Assembly: GCF_003148625.1 (NCBI RefSeq)
Contig: NZ_QGGO01000016.1
Span: 1-64,000, forward strand
From: Arcicella aurantiaca
GTDB taxonomy: Bacteria > Bacteroidota > Bacteroidia > Cytophagales > Spirosomataceae
Reading direction: 5' to 3'
Length of the DNA: 64,000 nt
Positions 55,668 through 63,306 of this stretch are shown piece after piece. Position 1 is the stretch's first letter, and the number at the start of each line of letters is the position of its first letter. A model generated the notes under the pieces. That model was not told the DNA's origin. It made no database searches and worked only from the letters and a program-made list of their open reading frames with translations. A program made the position numbers and the translations under genes.

Positions 55668-58373
55668 TTATTGAATTTCAAATTGATATGTTCCAGATTC
55701 TAATTTGTTGATTTTTAGTTGTTTACGATTATTGGAAATATTCTTTTCCTCTACTGAATATTGCTTTTGAATATGCTGATTGGTTTTTACGTTTAATAAA
55801 ACCGTTGCCGTTGCATTGGCAGGAATTGTGATATTATAGACAATCTTCTCTCCTACCCTTTTCCACGATGAAATAATTTTGCCTTGTGGACTATCATGCG
55901 AAGCCTCAAAAGCGTTCAAGTTTTCAACAAAATTTGGGGCTAAAATGGTATTTTTAAAACCCGCCTGTGATTCGTCAGGTTTGATGCCCCCGATGCCTTT
56001 GTACAACCAAGCCCCAATTTCTCCAAACATAATATGGTTCATCGAAATGTCACTTTTGGCATCAATTGGCCAGTTTTCAAAAAGTGAAGTTGCTCCGTTG
56101 GCAATCCACCAACCCCAAGAAGGAAATGTCTCTTGTGATGCTATTTTATACGCTACATCGGCATAACCATTTTCACTTAAAGCATTTAAAATGGCTTTTG
56201 TACCCAATAATCCCACATCCAAATGATTATTGTCGGCTTCTACTCGCTTGGCTAAATTTTCAGCCACTTTTGCTTTTAATTCATCGGGTACTAAACTCCA
56301 ACAAAGTGGAACGCTCAATTCTGTTTGGAATCCGCTTCCGTAAATGCCTGTTGTTTTGTTCAAGTATTTGTTGTTAAAAGCGGTTTTTATCTTTTCTGCC
56401 AAAGCTGTGTATTTTTCAAAATCGGCGGTTTTCCCGAATAATTTTGCCGTTTTTGCCAAAATGGTGACATCTACAAAATAGTAAGCGGAAGATGTTAATT
56501 CTACGGGAGATTTTGATTTGACAGGAACCCAATCGCCTAATCCCCAAGTTGTTAATCCATTTGGACTGATAGATTCTATATGATTGACGTAGCGTTTAAG
56601 GTTTTCGTAATTGTCCGACAAAATTTTGGTATCGCCATAAAACAAATAGATATTCCAAGGAATAATGGCGATGGTACTTGTCCAATCTGGTCCATTGCCC
56701 CATTCATAACCCCAACCGTCGGTAGGAATAATCGAAGGCAAAACGCCATTGGCTTGTTGTTCGTCACGGTGGTCGGCGAGCCATTTTTCGTAAATCGTAA
56801 TGCCGTCAAAATTGTATAAACCCGTTTCACTGGCGATATGGGCATCACCTGTCCAACCGTTTTTCTCTCTTTGTGGGCAGTCGGTCGGATACCCAAATAA
56901 ATTAGATAAATAAGAAACATTTGTAGCCGACCAAATTTTATTAATCGTTGAATTTGAGGAGTTTACATTTCCCGCCACAGGTACATCACTGTGCATAAAA
57001 TAGCCCGAAAGACTTTCTTTTGTCAATTGAATTGGCTGAGAACTTGTTACTTCAACATACTGAAAACCCTTATAATTGAAACGTGGCATAAAGCTTTCTT
57101 CCCCTTTTCCCGAAAGTATAATGATGTCCGTTTGGAATGGGTCTTTGTCATCTGTCGGGCGATAATGCACATCAATATTCGATAAATCCGCTCTTCCGTT
57201 GGGGTACAATCTTTCAGCGTGTTTTAAGCGTAAAACTGTACCTGCTTTTCCAGAAACGTTAATTTTACTTACGCCCGAAATGTTTCTGCCTAAATCAAAA
57301 ACAAAAGTGGTGTCATTGATTTTATTCAAACTTTTGCTTGGAATCTCTTCTACATTTCTAATCGGATGTAAAGCTTGAGCCACGATATTGTTGGAAGGTG
57401 CGGTTCTGAAAATTACGTCTTTCCAATGTTTGTCATCAAAATTAGCTTTGTTCCAATCGGTTTGTTCTTGTCGTGCATCGTAATGTTCTGCCGTATAAAT
57501 ACTGTTGAAAATAATCGGACTCAAAGCGGTTTTCCAATCTTTTCCTGTGGCAATTATTTCGCTTGTTCCATCGGCATATTTCACCCGAATATCCATGCAA
57601 AAAGTGGGACGACCACGCCAAGGAGCTTCATGAAAATACCAAACGGCAGTCGATTGATGATTGTACCAACCATTGCCCAAAAGTACGCCAATGGCATTTT
57701 TACCTGTTTGCAATTGCTTCGTCACATCGTGCGTCACATACAAAGTACGTCTATCAAAACGAGTGTACATTGGGTCGAGGCGGTGATTGCTGATTTTTTC
57801 ACCGTTGATATACAATTCATACAAACCCGCCACGGCAATGTAAGCACGTGCCGAAACGATTTTTTTATTGTTCTGAAAACTCTTTCTAAAATACGGAGCA
57901 GGTTTTGTATTTACATCTCTTGAATCACTAATCCAAGCACCTTGCCAATTACTCATATTCATCATTCCCGTCTCAAAAGTGGCTATTTCAGATTCTACAA
58001 TTTGTCCATCTTTATCCCAAATTTTCACTCGCCAAAAGTATTTAGTAAAAGCCTTTAAAGCCTTTCCTTGATAACTTACTAAGGTTTGAGTCATATTTTT
58101 TTGACCAGAATTCCATTCATTCGCTATTCCTTTGCTCAAAGCTGAGGAATCAGTATTTACTAAAACCTGATATGCCTTTTGTTTTGCCCCTTGTCGTGCA
58201 TCAGCTAACTGCCAAGTAAAGCGTGGCGAATGAGCATCAATTCCCAACGGATTCGTTAAATACTCACTTCTTAAAGCCGTAACTTTATAGGGAGTATTTC
58301 CCCAAGATTTTTTGTTTTGGGATAGAGATAATGAAAGAAATAGTAAAGAGATAATGAAAGGTTTGAGATTCAT
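55668..58373 (-). CDS. Glycoside hydrolase family 78 (alpha-L-rhamnosidase)
   Basis: Secreted rhamnosidase of 901 aa with signal peptide MNLKPFIISLLFLSLSLS. The N-terminal beta-sandwich domains (about 30-400) include LRSEYLTNPLGIDAHSPRF, YRKSF-like PYFRKSF and LYELYINGEKISNHRLDP. The catalytic (alpha/alpha)6 domain (about 445-790) carries CPQREKNGWTGDAHIASET, with the family's acid residues, and WGLGDWVP. A C-terminal beta domain follows. Together with GH106 it gives two rhamnosidase families in the window, which points to rhamnogalacturonan use. It converges on the AraC gene and probably has its own promoter in the following gap. Confidence 0.93.
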   Translation of the reverse strand: MNLKPFIISLLFLSLSLSQNKKSWGNTPYKVTALRSEYLTNPLGIDAHSPRFTWQLADARQGAKQKAYQVLVNTDSSALSKGIANEWNSGQKNMTQTLVSYQGKALKAFTKYFWRVKIWDKDGQIVESEIATFETGMMNMSNWQGAWISDSRDVNTKPAPYFRKSFQNNKKIVSARAYIAVAGLYELYINGEKISNHRLDPMYTRFDRRTLYVTHDVTKQLQTGKNAIGVLLGNGWYNHQSTAVWYFHEAPWRGRPTFCMDIRVKYADGTSEIIATGKDWKTALSPIIFNSIYTAEHYDARQEQTDWNKANFDDKHWKDVIFRTAPSNNIVAQALHPIRNVEEIPSKSLNKINDTTFVFDLGRNISGVSKINVSGKAGTVLRLKHAERLYPNGRADLSNIDVHYRPTDDKDPFQTDIIILSGKGEESFMPRFNYKGFQYVEVTSSQPIQLTKESLSGYFMHSDVPVAGNVNSSNSTINKIWSATNVSYLSNLFGYPTDCPQREKNGWTGDAHIASETGLYNFDGITIYEKWLADHRDEQQANGVLPSIIPTDGWGYEWGNGPDWTSTIAIIPWNIYLFYGDTKILSDNYENLKRYVNHIESISPNGLTTWGLGDWVPVKSKSPVELTSSAYYFVDVTILAKTAKLFGKTADFEKYTALAEKIKTAFNNKYLNKTTGIYGSGFQTELSVPLCWSLVPDELKAKVAENLAKRVEADNNHLDVGLLGTKAILNALSENGYADVAYKIASQETFPSWGWWIANGATSLFENWPIDAKSDISMNHIMFGEIGAWLYKGIGGIKPDESQAGFKNTILAPNFVENLNAFEASHDSPQGKIISSWKRVGEKIVYNITIPANATATVLLNVKTNQHIQKQYSVEEKNISNNRKQLKINKLESGTYQFEIQ

Positions 58374-59102
58374 AGTTTGTTTGTCAATTTGTCAAAATTC
58401 TGTGTAAGAAAATTACATAGTAAATAATGAAAGACTATTCTCTCTTGTAGGTGATTAAGGTTTGAATCTTGTTTTTATCAAAATAAATTCTTTCTTAAAA
58501 TTTACTACCAATGAAATTACACTTACAGACGATTGAAAAATATAGGGAATTTTTATAGTGAAGTTCAAACGTATCATTTGCCTTTATATCGAGATGGGTT
58601 TGAGATTGGGTGCAAGTCAACTACTGGAATGATTACTTTTCAGAATAATCAAATTATTTCATTTTACTTTTGATAAACTTTACTTATCGGAATTAAATTA
58701 GTTCAAAATTTGCTACAACTACGGACATCGACTTTTTATGCTCTGTCTGCGGCTATTTCTTGATTGCAACAAATAATAGATAGTTTTATGTCTCGACATT
58801 GATTTATTTCCTTGAAGTGGTCGTGACAAAAAGTTTTATTAGAATCTCAGACGTTTCGTTTGTTGCTTAAATGTATTGGTATTGTATGTAAGTTGTTTAT
58901 TTTCAGTTGATTATATTTTTAAAGATTACAATAAACTTTTCAACAACTTAATTTGTATTTTTAGAGAAATCGAGCGTTTGACTAACGACGATGTGTAAAT
59001 GATAATTTATTGACTCTTAAAAGTTGTATTTTAAGAAAAACGAATTTGTATTTACTTTGTGCGACAAATTTACATGCTACTCCCCTATTCAAAATACACT
59101 TA
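58374..59102. other. 729-nt gap between GH78 and rep
   Basis: AT-rich non-coding DNA holding the GH78 promoter and the rep 3' flank. The longest frames I checked are only about 15-26 codons and resemble nothing. It marks the junction between the catabolic block and the replication module. I see no insertion sequence, tRNA or clear terminator in it. Confidence 0.5.
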
Positions 59103-60116
59103 TTATTTTTTGGCGGACAAACTACTCTTTTTTGAAACCATGTCTAAGCAGGCAAGAATGTAGGCAGTCTTATTTTTGACTTTGGGGTGTAAATTATTTT
59201 CAAACTCAATATGAAGGGTTGCAAACTTATTGAGTTTCTCATTGTCGTTTAGAATGATGTTGCGATGGTTTTCTCTGAAATTATATTTGGTCGCTAAAAT
59301 TTCTTCCAATCTAATATTTACCAATTGTGGATTTATCGTTGTAGCTTCTAAAAACTCCTGTTTCTCAGATTGACTAAGTTCAAAAGCCGTAAAAATGGTA
59401 AATTGTAAATGGGTTACATTTCGTTGTTTATTACCACAATTTTCATAGTCAAAATGTATCGGAATCCCATTAATTTGCTTTAGTTCAACCTTTACAGGTT
59501 CAAGAACACGCTTCTTAAAGTCATTCAAATTATTGTATTTGTCTTTATCTACTTGTAGTAGCTTCCTAAGCTCCTCAATGCTGTATATAAATGTTGTCCT
59601 ATTTTGTCCAAGATGTAGTCTTATCAACTTATACATCAATGTCGAATAGATAGATTTGAATTGGAGAATGGTCTTAAAATCATATCGTGTGTATTGAGTT
59701 CCTAAATTTGCTAAATAGGGCGATAACTGTGCATTTGACTTAAATTCTAAATGTCCGTTATTGTCTTCGTTATAACTAATGCTCGAAAACATAGGAATAT
59801 GCTTAAACTCCAAATTCGGTTTCGACAAGTCAAAAAATGTCATGACTTTTTGTGCCATACTTCGTGTTACAGCTACTATTTGTCGTGGAGTGATAAACTC
59901 TTTCACTTTATCCAAAGGAATCCTTACAAGCATTCCATGATTGACATCAATCGAGCCGTGGTCAATCTGATTTACAAAGTATTCAAATAATCTCTGCTCA
60001 ACTCTGGTAAATTGGGTATTACTAACTACGAGTTTATTAGGCAAATAGTTATCTTTTCTATTTGGAGTATAGGGATGTTCAAGGTATTTTTCAGCTTCGA
60101 GAATAATGTTTGCCAT
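59103..60116 (-). CDS. rep: Plasmid-type replication initiator, RepB/Rep_3 family
   Basis: Iteron-binding initiator of 337 aa. The N-terminal segment LVVSNTQFTRVEQRLFEYFVNQI and the mid segments TRYDFKTILQFKSIYSTLMYKLI and YSIEELRKLLQVDKDKYNNLNDFKKRVLEPV (in parts) match the paired winged-helix arrangement of Rep_3-type initiators. Iterons begin 36 nt upstream of the start at 60116, which fits autoregulation of its own promoter as well as origin opening. The gene is divergent from parA across about 1 kb of iteron DNA. A chromosomal dnaA origin is not present here. Confidence 0.9.
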   Translation of the reverse strand: MANIILEAEKYLEHPYTPNRKDNYLPNKLVVSNTQFTRVEQRLFEYFVNQIDHGSIDVNHGMLVRIPLDKVKEFITPRQIVAVTRSMAQKVMTFFDLSKPNLEFKHIPMFSSISYNEDNNGHLEFKSNAQLSPYLANLGTQYTRYDFKTILQFKSIYSTLMYKLIRLHLGQNRTTFIYSIEELRKLLQVDKDKYNNLNDFKKRVLEPVKVELKQINGIPIHFDYENCGNKQRNVTHLQFTIFTAFELSQSEKQEFLEATTINPQLVNIRLEEILATKYNFRENHRNIILNDNEKLNKFATLHIEFENNLHPKVKNKTAYILACLDMVSKKSSLSAKK

Positions 60117-60152
60117 AGTTGTAAGAATTGGGTAATAAAGATAAGTATAAAA

Positions 60153-60245
60153 TGTAAAAATGTCGCCTTAAAGTGTAAAAATGTCGCCTTAAATCTGTGT
60201 TTTTGTGTAAAAATGTCGCCTTACGAGTGTAAAAATGTCGCCTTA
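60153..60245 (+). repeat. Iteron cluster, units 1-4
   Basis: Units of TGTAAAAATGTCGCCTTA at 60153-60170, 60174-60191, 60206-60223 and 60228-60245. The spacing start to start is 21, 32 and 22 nt, roughly two, three and two helical turns, so an initiator can bind on one face of the DNA. Confidence 0.95.
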
Positions 60246-60415
60246 CGGTTTGTAAATACTTGAAAAACAGTGAGTTAGAAGCCTCCTAAATCATTCAAAT
60301 TATTTGATAAAATTTAAAAATCAAGAAGTGATTACTAAAAATAAAAGGATTTAGCTGCTTTTTTGCTAAAAAAAGGCTTATTCAGACACAAACATTGAAT
60401 AATGGTCATTATGTA

Positions 60416-60495
60416 TGTAAAAATGTCGCTTTACGTGTATTTATACTCTTTTTTGATGAAATTTTTAATCGCTGCCTTGTAAAAATGTCGCCTTA
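60416..60495 (+). repeat. Iterons 5 and 6
   Basis: Unit 5 at 60416-60433 ends GCTTTA; unit 6 at 60478-60495 ends GCCTTA. Start-to-start distance is 62 nt, close to six helical turns. Confidence 0.92.
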
Positions 60496-60603
60496 TGCTC
60501 TTTTTCTTTAAAATTTGAGCTAATTCTAATACTTAAATAGCTCTTTTAGGAATTTAGAATGATTGTTTTTAGTATTTATAGAGGAATCCAACCTCATTTT
60601 TTG

Positions 60604-60802
60604 TGTAAAAAAGTCGCTTTATGTTCATGCAACTTATCATTCATAAGTTGCATGAACATAAAATTTTAGAAAAAGAATGTGTTTTTACTCATAACTTGTT
60701 GATTATTATTGAGTTATGTTTATTGTAAAAATGTCGCTTAGTTTTTTTTGAAAAAAAGCATTAAATGACAAACGTTTTTTTTTGTGTAAAAATGTCGCTT
60801 TA
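60604..60802 (+). repeat. Iterons 7, 8 and 9
   Basis: Units at 60604-60621 (one mismatch, AAAAAAGTCG), 60724-60740 (one base shorter) and 60785-60802. All end in the GCTTTA or GCTTA form, so the outer units are a slightly different class from units 1-4. Confidence 0.9.
60618..60662. repeat. 20-bp perfect inverted repeat in the origin region
   Basis: Arms at 60618-60637 and 60643-60662 (each containing GTTCATGCAAC or its complement) with a 5-nt loop. The left arm overlaps the last bases of iteron 7. It might be a protein-binding site or a cruciform-forming element of the origin. Confidence 0.9.
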
Positions 60803-60892
60803 AGGTATGTCTTCGGAAGATTTTAGGCAATAATTATTTTTTAAAAGGGGTAATTAGACGATAATTTGGCGTTTTTGTAGCTTAGCGAAGTT

Positions 60893-60975
60893 TAAAGCGA
60901 CATTTTTACACAAAATATTCATCTTTTTGACTATTTCTTCAGAATCGCTTGAAACAATGTAAAAATGTCGCTTTA
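60893..60975. repeat. Iterons 10 (inverted) and 11
   Basis: Unit 10 at 60893-60910 is on the minus strand (TAAAGCGACATTTTTACA); unit 11 at 60958-60975 is on the plus strand. The inverted unit is the only one of its orientation in the set. Confidence 0.92.
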
Positions 60976-61031
60976 GCGTCTTTATTGGATATATTACGGT
61001 TCAAAAGTGGGTTTCCTATTTTGATTATGAA

Positions 61032-61078
61032 ATTTTCAGATAGCAAACGGACAATTTGTCCGTTTGCTATCTGAAAAT
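61032..61078. promoter_or_regulatory. 47-nt perfect palindrome upstream of parA
   Basis: Arms of 23 bp around a single central base (T61055), with core GGACAA/TTGTCC and flanks AGATAGCAAAC/GTTTGCTATCT. It ends 58 nt before the parA ATG. Candidate operator for ParA, whose N-terminus has a helix-turn-helix, or a centromere-like site. Confidence 0.75.
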
Positions 61079-61136
61079 AAATTTGCGTTTTGTGTAAAAA
61101 GATATACATTTGTGTATATTTTGTATAAATATTTAT

Positions 61137-62078
61137 ATGATAACACAAGAAAAAATAGAACGCTTCTTCCAAACCAGAACAGGTTTAAATATTTCTCAAA
61201 TAGAAAAGGAGTCAGGGATGCCAGCAAGAACTTTGCATAGGGCATTTCAAGAGAAAAAAACAATTCCGAATAAATATATACCAGCTTTAGAAAGTGTTTT
61301 GAGGCAGTATGGTTATTCAGATTCGCTTTTTGAAAAAGCTACTATTATTTCAGTGGTTAATCACAAAGGAGGAGTTGGTAAAACAACAACAACCATTAAT
61401 GTTGGAAAAGCTTTGAGTTTAATGGGTAATCGAGTTCTGTTAATTGATATGGATTCGCAGGGGAATCTTTCGCAATGTTATGGAATTCATCAACCAACTG
61501 AGCAAATAATAAACTCCCTTTTAGATGATGAATCATTGCCAATTGTGGAAATTAACAAGCATTTACACATTTCACCGTCAGATATAACGATGGCGGATAG
61601 AGAATCTGAGTTTTCAAGTGCTGTTGGTGCAGAAAGACGATTGGCTCTAAAAATCCAAGAAATTGAAAAAAATTATGACTATGTGTTAATTGATTGTCCG
61701 CCAAGTTTGGGTATTTGTACCATAAGTTCATTGGTAGCGTCTAATCAGTGTTTGATACCAATTCAACCAGAAGCGAGTGCTTTTCATGGAGTTGATAATC
61801 TTTTCAAGAGAATAAAACAGGTTCAAACATACAGTAATCCTAATTTAAGAATTAAGGGAATCGTTTTTACGATGGTCTTAAATCAAAATGTGCATAAAGC
61901 ATTGATGGAACAAATTAGAGAGAAATATAATAATTTTAACGTCTGTGATACAATGATTGATAACTCAAAATATTTGAGAGAATCACAAGTAATGCAACAA
62001 GATATTTTTACATATAGTCCAAAATCATTACCAAGCGAACAATACAGTAATTTGGCTAAAGAATTAATAAATGCGTAA
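61137..62078 (+). CDS. parA: ParA family partition ATPase with N-terminal helix-turn-helix
   Basis: Partition ATPase of 313 aa. ATG 61137 (MITQEKIERFF) is the natural start; only a TTG codon lies further upstream. Residues about 1-65 form an HTH-like DNA-binding region (LNISQIEKESGMPARTLHRAF), as in type Ia ParA proteins that repress their own operon. The ATPase domain has the deviant Walker A KGGVGKTTT, A' motif DMDSQGNLS and Walker B LIDCPPSLG. It is followed by parB with a 5-nt gap. Its DNA-binding head makes the upstream palindrome a natural operator candidate. Confidence 0.95.
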   Translation: MITQEKIERFFQTRTGLNISQIEKESGMPARTLHRAFQEKKTIPNKYIPALESVLRQYGYSDSLFEKATIISVVNHKGGVGKTTTTINVGKALSLMGNRVLLIDMDSQGNLSQCYGIHQPTEQIINSLLDDESLPIVEINKHLHISPSDITMADRESEFSSAVGAERRLALKIQEIEKNYDYVLIDCPPSLGICTISSLVASNQCLIPIQPEASAFHGVDNLFKRIKQVQTYSNPNLRIKGIVFTMVLNQNVHKALMEQIREKYNNFNVCDTMIDNSKYLRESQVMQQDIFTYSPKSLPSEQYSNLAKELINA

Positions 62079-62083
62079 TCCTG

Positions 62084-62938
62084 ATGAAAAAAGATATATT
62101 CAAAAAAGCCATACAAAAAAATACAGAAGCAATTCCTTTATCCTTGCTTGAAACTGAAACTAAAATAAAAAAAGAGTTTATTATTATTGATGAACTTCGG
62201 GATTTTATCAGTCCACTAAGCAAAGAAGAATCGGAAGGTTTGGAGCAAGATATTCTAAAAGATGGTATCTCTGACCCATTGATTATTTGGGAAACTACGC
62301 CCGAAGCTGTGGGATTGGAAAACACGGGCAATAAAACAGTTTATGTGTTAGTTGACGGACACAACCGTTATCGTATTAGTCAGAAATATAATTTAGATTT
62401 TCGGATAATTCTGAGAAGCTACAAGGATATTCAGGATGTGAAAGATTCAATGTTAAACAAACAATTGAATAGAAGAAACTTAACACCTGAGCAAATTTCT
62501 TATTACCGAGGTTTGAAGTATAATAACGTTGTTAAAAGCCAAGAAGGATTGCCCAAAACGGTGAATGTTGCGTTTAATTTAGCGGAAGAATTTAAGGTAA
62601 ATGAAAAGACAATCAGACGAGATGCCGAATTTGCCAAAGGCTTAAATAAACTTACGCCAGAATTACGACAAGACGTATTGTCGGGAAAAACGAAAGTAAA
62701 TAAATCTGATATTGTAAGTTTAGCAAAAGTAGATACTACTGAAACGCAAGAATTGAGTTCGCCACAAGAAATTGTAAAAACGATTGCAAGAGAAAAAACG
62801 CAAAAAATAGGAGAGGAGAATACAACAAATGTAAGTGATTTAGAAAACTCAATCCGAGCATTAGCGACTAATAAATTAGATAAACAAGCGTGCCTTATTT
62901 TATTAGAAAAAATAAACACTTTGATGAATTATTTATAG
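62084..62938 (+). CDS. parB: ParB-like partition protein
   Basis: Centromere-binding partner of ParA, 284 aa. The ParB/Srx-like domain is at about residues 28-125 (FIIIDELRDFISPLSKEE, VYVLVDGHNRYRISQKYNLDF). A helix-turn-helix region follows (VAFNLAEEFKVNEKTIRRDAEFAKG) and the C-terminal helical part may dimerise. There is no classical GERRxRA box, the DGHNRYR motif standing in its place, as in many plasmid ParB-like proteins. Co-transcribed with parA. Confidence 0.88.
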   Translation: MKKDIFKKAIQKNTEAIPLSLLETETKIKKEFIIIDELRDFISPLSKEESEGLEQDILKDGISDPLIIWETTPEAVGLENTGNKTVYVLVDGHNRYRISQKYNLDFRIILRSYKDIQDVKDSMLNKQLNRRNLTPEQISYYRGLKYNNVVKSQEGLPKTVNVAFNLAEEFKVNEKTIRRDAEFAKGLNKLTPELRQDVLSGKTKVNKSDIVSLAKVDTTETQELSSPQEIVKTIAREKTQKIGEENTTNVSDLENSIRALATNKLDKQACLILLEKINTLMNYL

Positions 62939-63306
62939 CGTAAAAGTCTGATTATCAGATAAAAATAATAAAACAGGAGTCATCATTATTTCGGTAATGA
63001 TGACTCCTGTTTTATTATTTAAAGAGTAGAGGTGAAAAATATTGCGAATTTGAGTTGCAAGTGATTAAATCAAAATATTTAAAAATGAATAATTGGAGCA
63101 TGTATGAATGCCAAATTTGGCTAAAAAACATAATATTGAGATAATGTCAAATCTTGAAAAATCGAATTAGTATAGTTAAAAATAGGGATTAGTATAAATT
63201 TTTTTAGGGAGTATAGCCGATTTATTAATTTTCAAATGTGAAAAACTCTCAATTACTGCTAAACCATTTTGATAATATAAATTACTAAACTGAAAACCAT
63301 ACTGAC
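62939..63306. other. Intergenic region parB to ammonia-lyase
   Basis: Besides the hairpin at 62963-63020, the remaining 286 nt are AT-rich with no ORF that resembles a gene; the promoter of the lyase gene should be here. No riboswitch was recognised. Confidence 0.5.
62963..63020. terminator. 26-bp perfect hairpin after parB
   Basis: Arms at 62963-62988 and 62995-63020 with a 6-nt loop TTTCGG; stem core ACAGGAGTCATCATTA. A strong intrinsic terminator with T-rich right flank, but its length also leaves room for a ParB-binding site (parS). Confidence 0.8.

Larger units (their letters stand above)
60117..61136. other. Putative replication origin, iteron region between rep and parA
   Basis: Non-coding region of 1020 nt. 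It contains eleven iterons of consensus TGTAAAAATGTCGCNTTA, ten in plus orientation and one inverted. Also present are a 20-bp inverted repeat (60618-60662), a 47-nt palindrome (61032-61078) and AT-rich spacers. First four iterons are evenly clustered (60153-60245), the rest are spread. This is the expected layout of an iteron-controlled origin with the rep gene on one side and partition genes on the other. Confidence 0.88.

Noticed and set aside
57375-57923. 182-codon plus-strand open frame antisense to GH78
   Set aside because: The Cys/His/Phe-rich composition is typical of a shadow frame; the opposite strand encodes a clear rhamnosidase.
58374-59102. Possible decayed transposase or toxin gene in the gap before rep
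   Set aside because: Frames are broken by stops within about 26 codons, and no terminal repeats or family motifs were seen.
60153-60975. Regular short repeats as a possible CRISPR array
   Set aside because: Repeats are 18 bp, unevenly spaced, one is inverted, and no cas gene is present; a rep gene adjoins them, so they are iterons.
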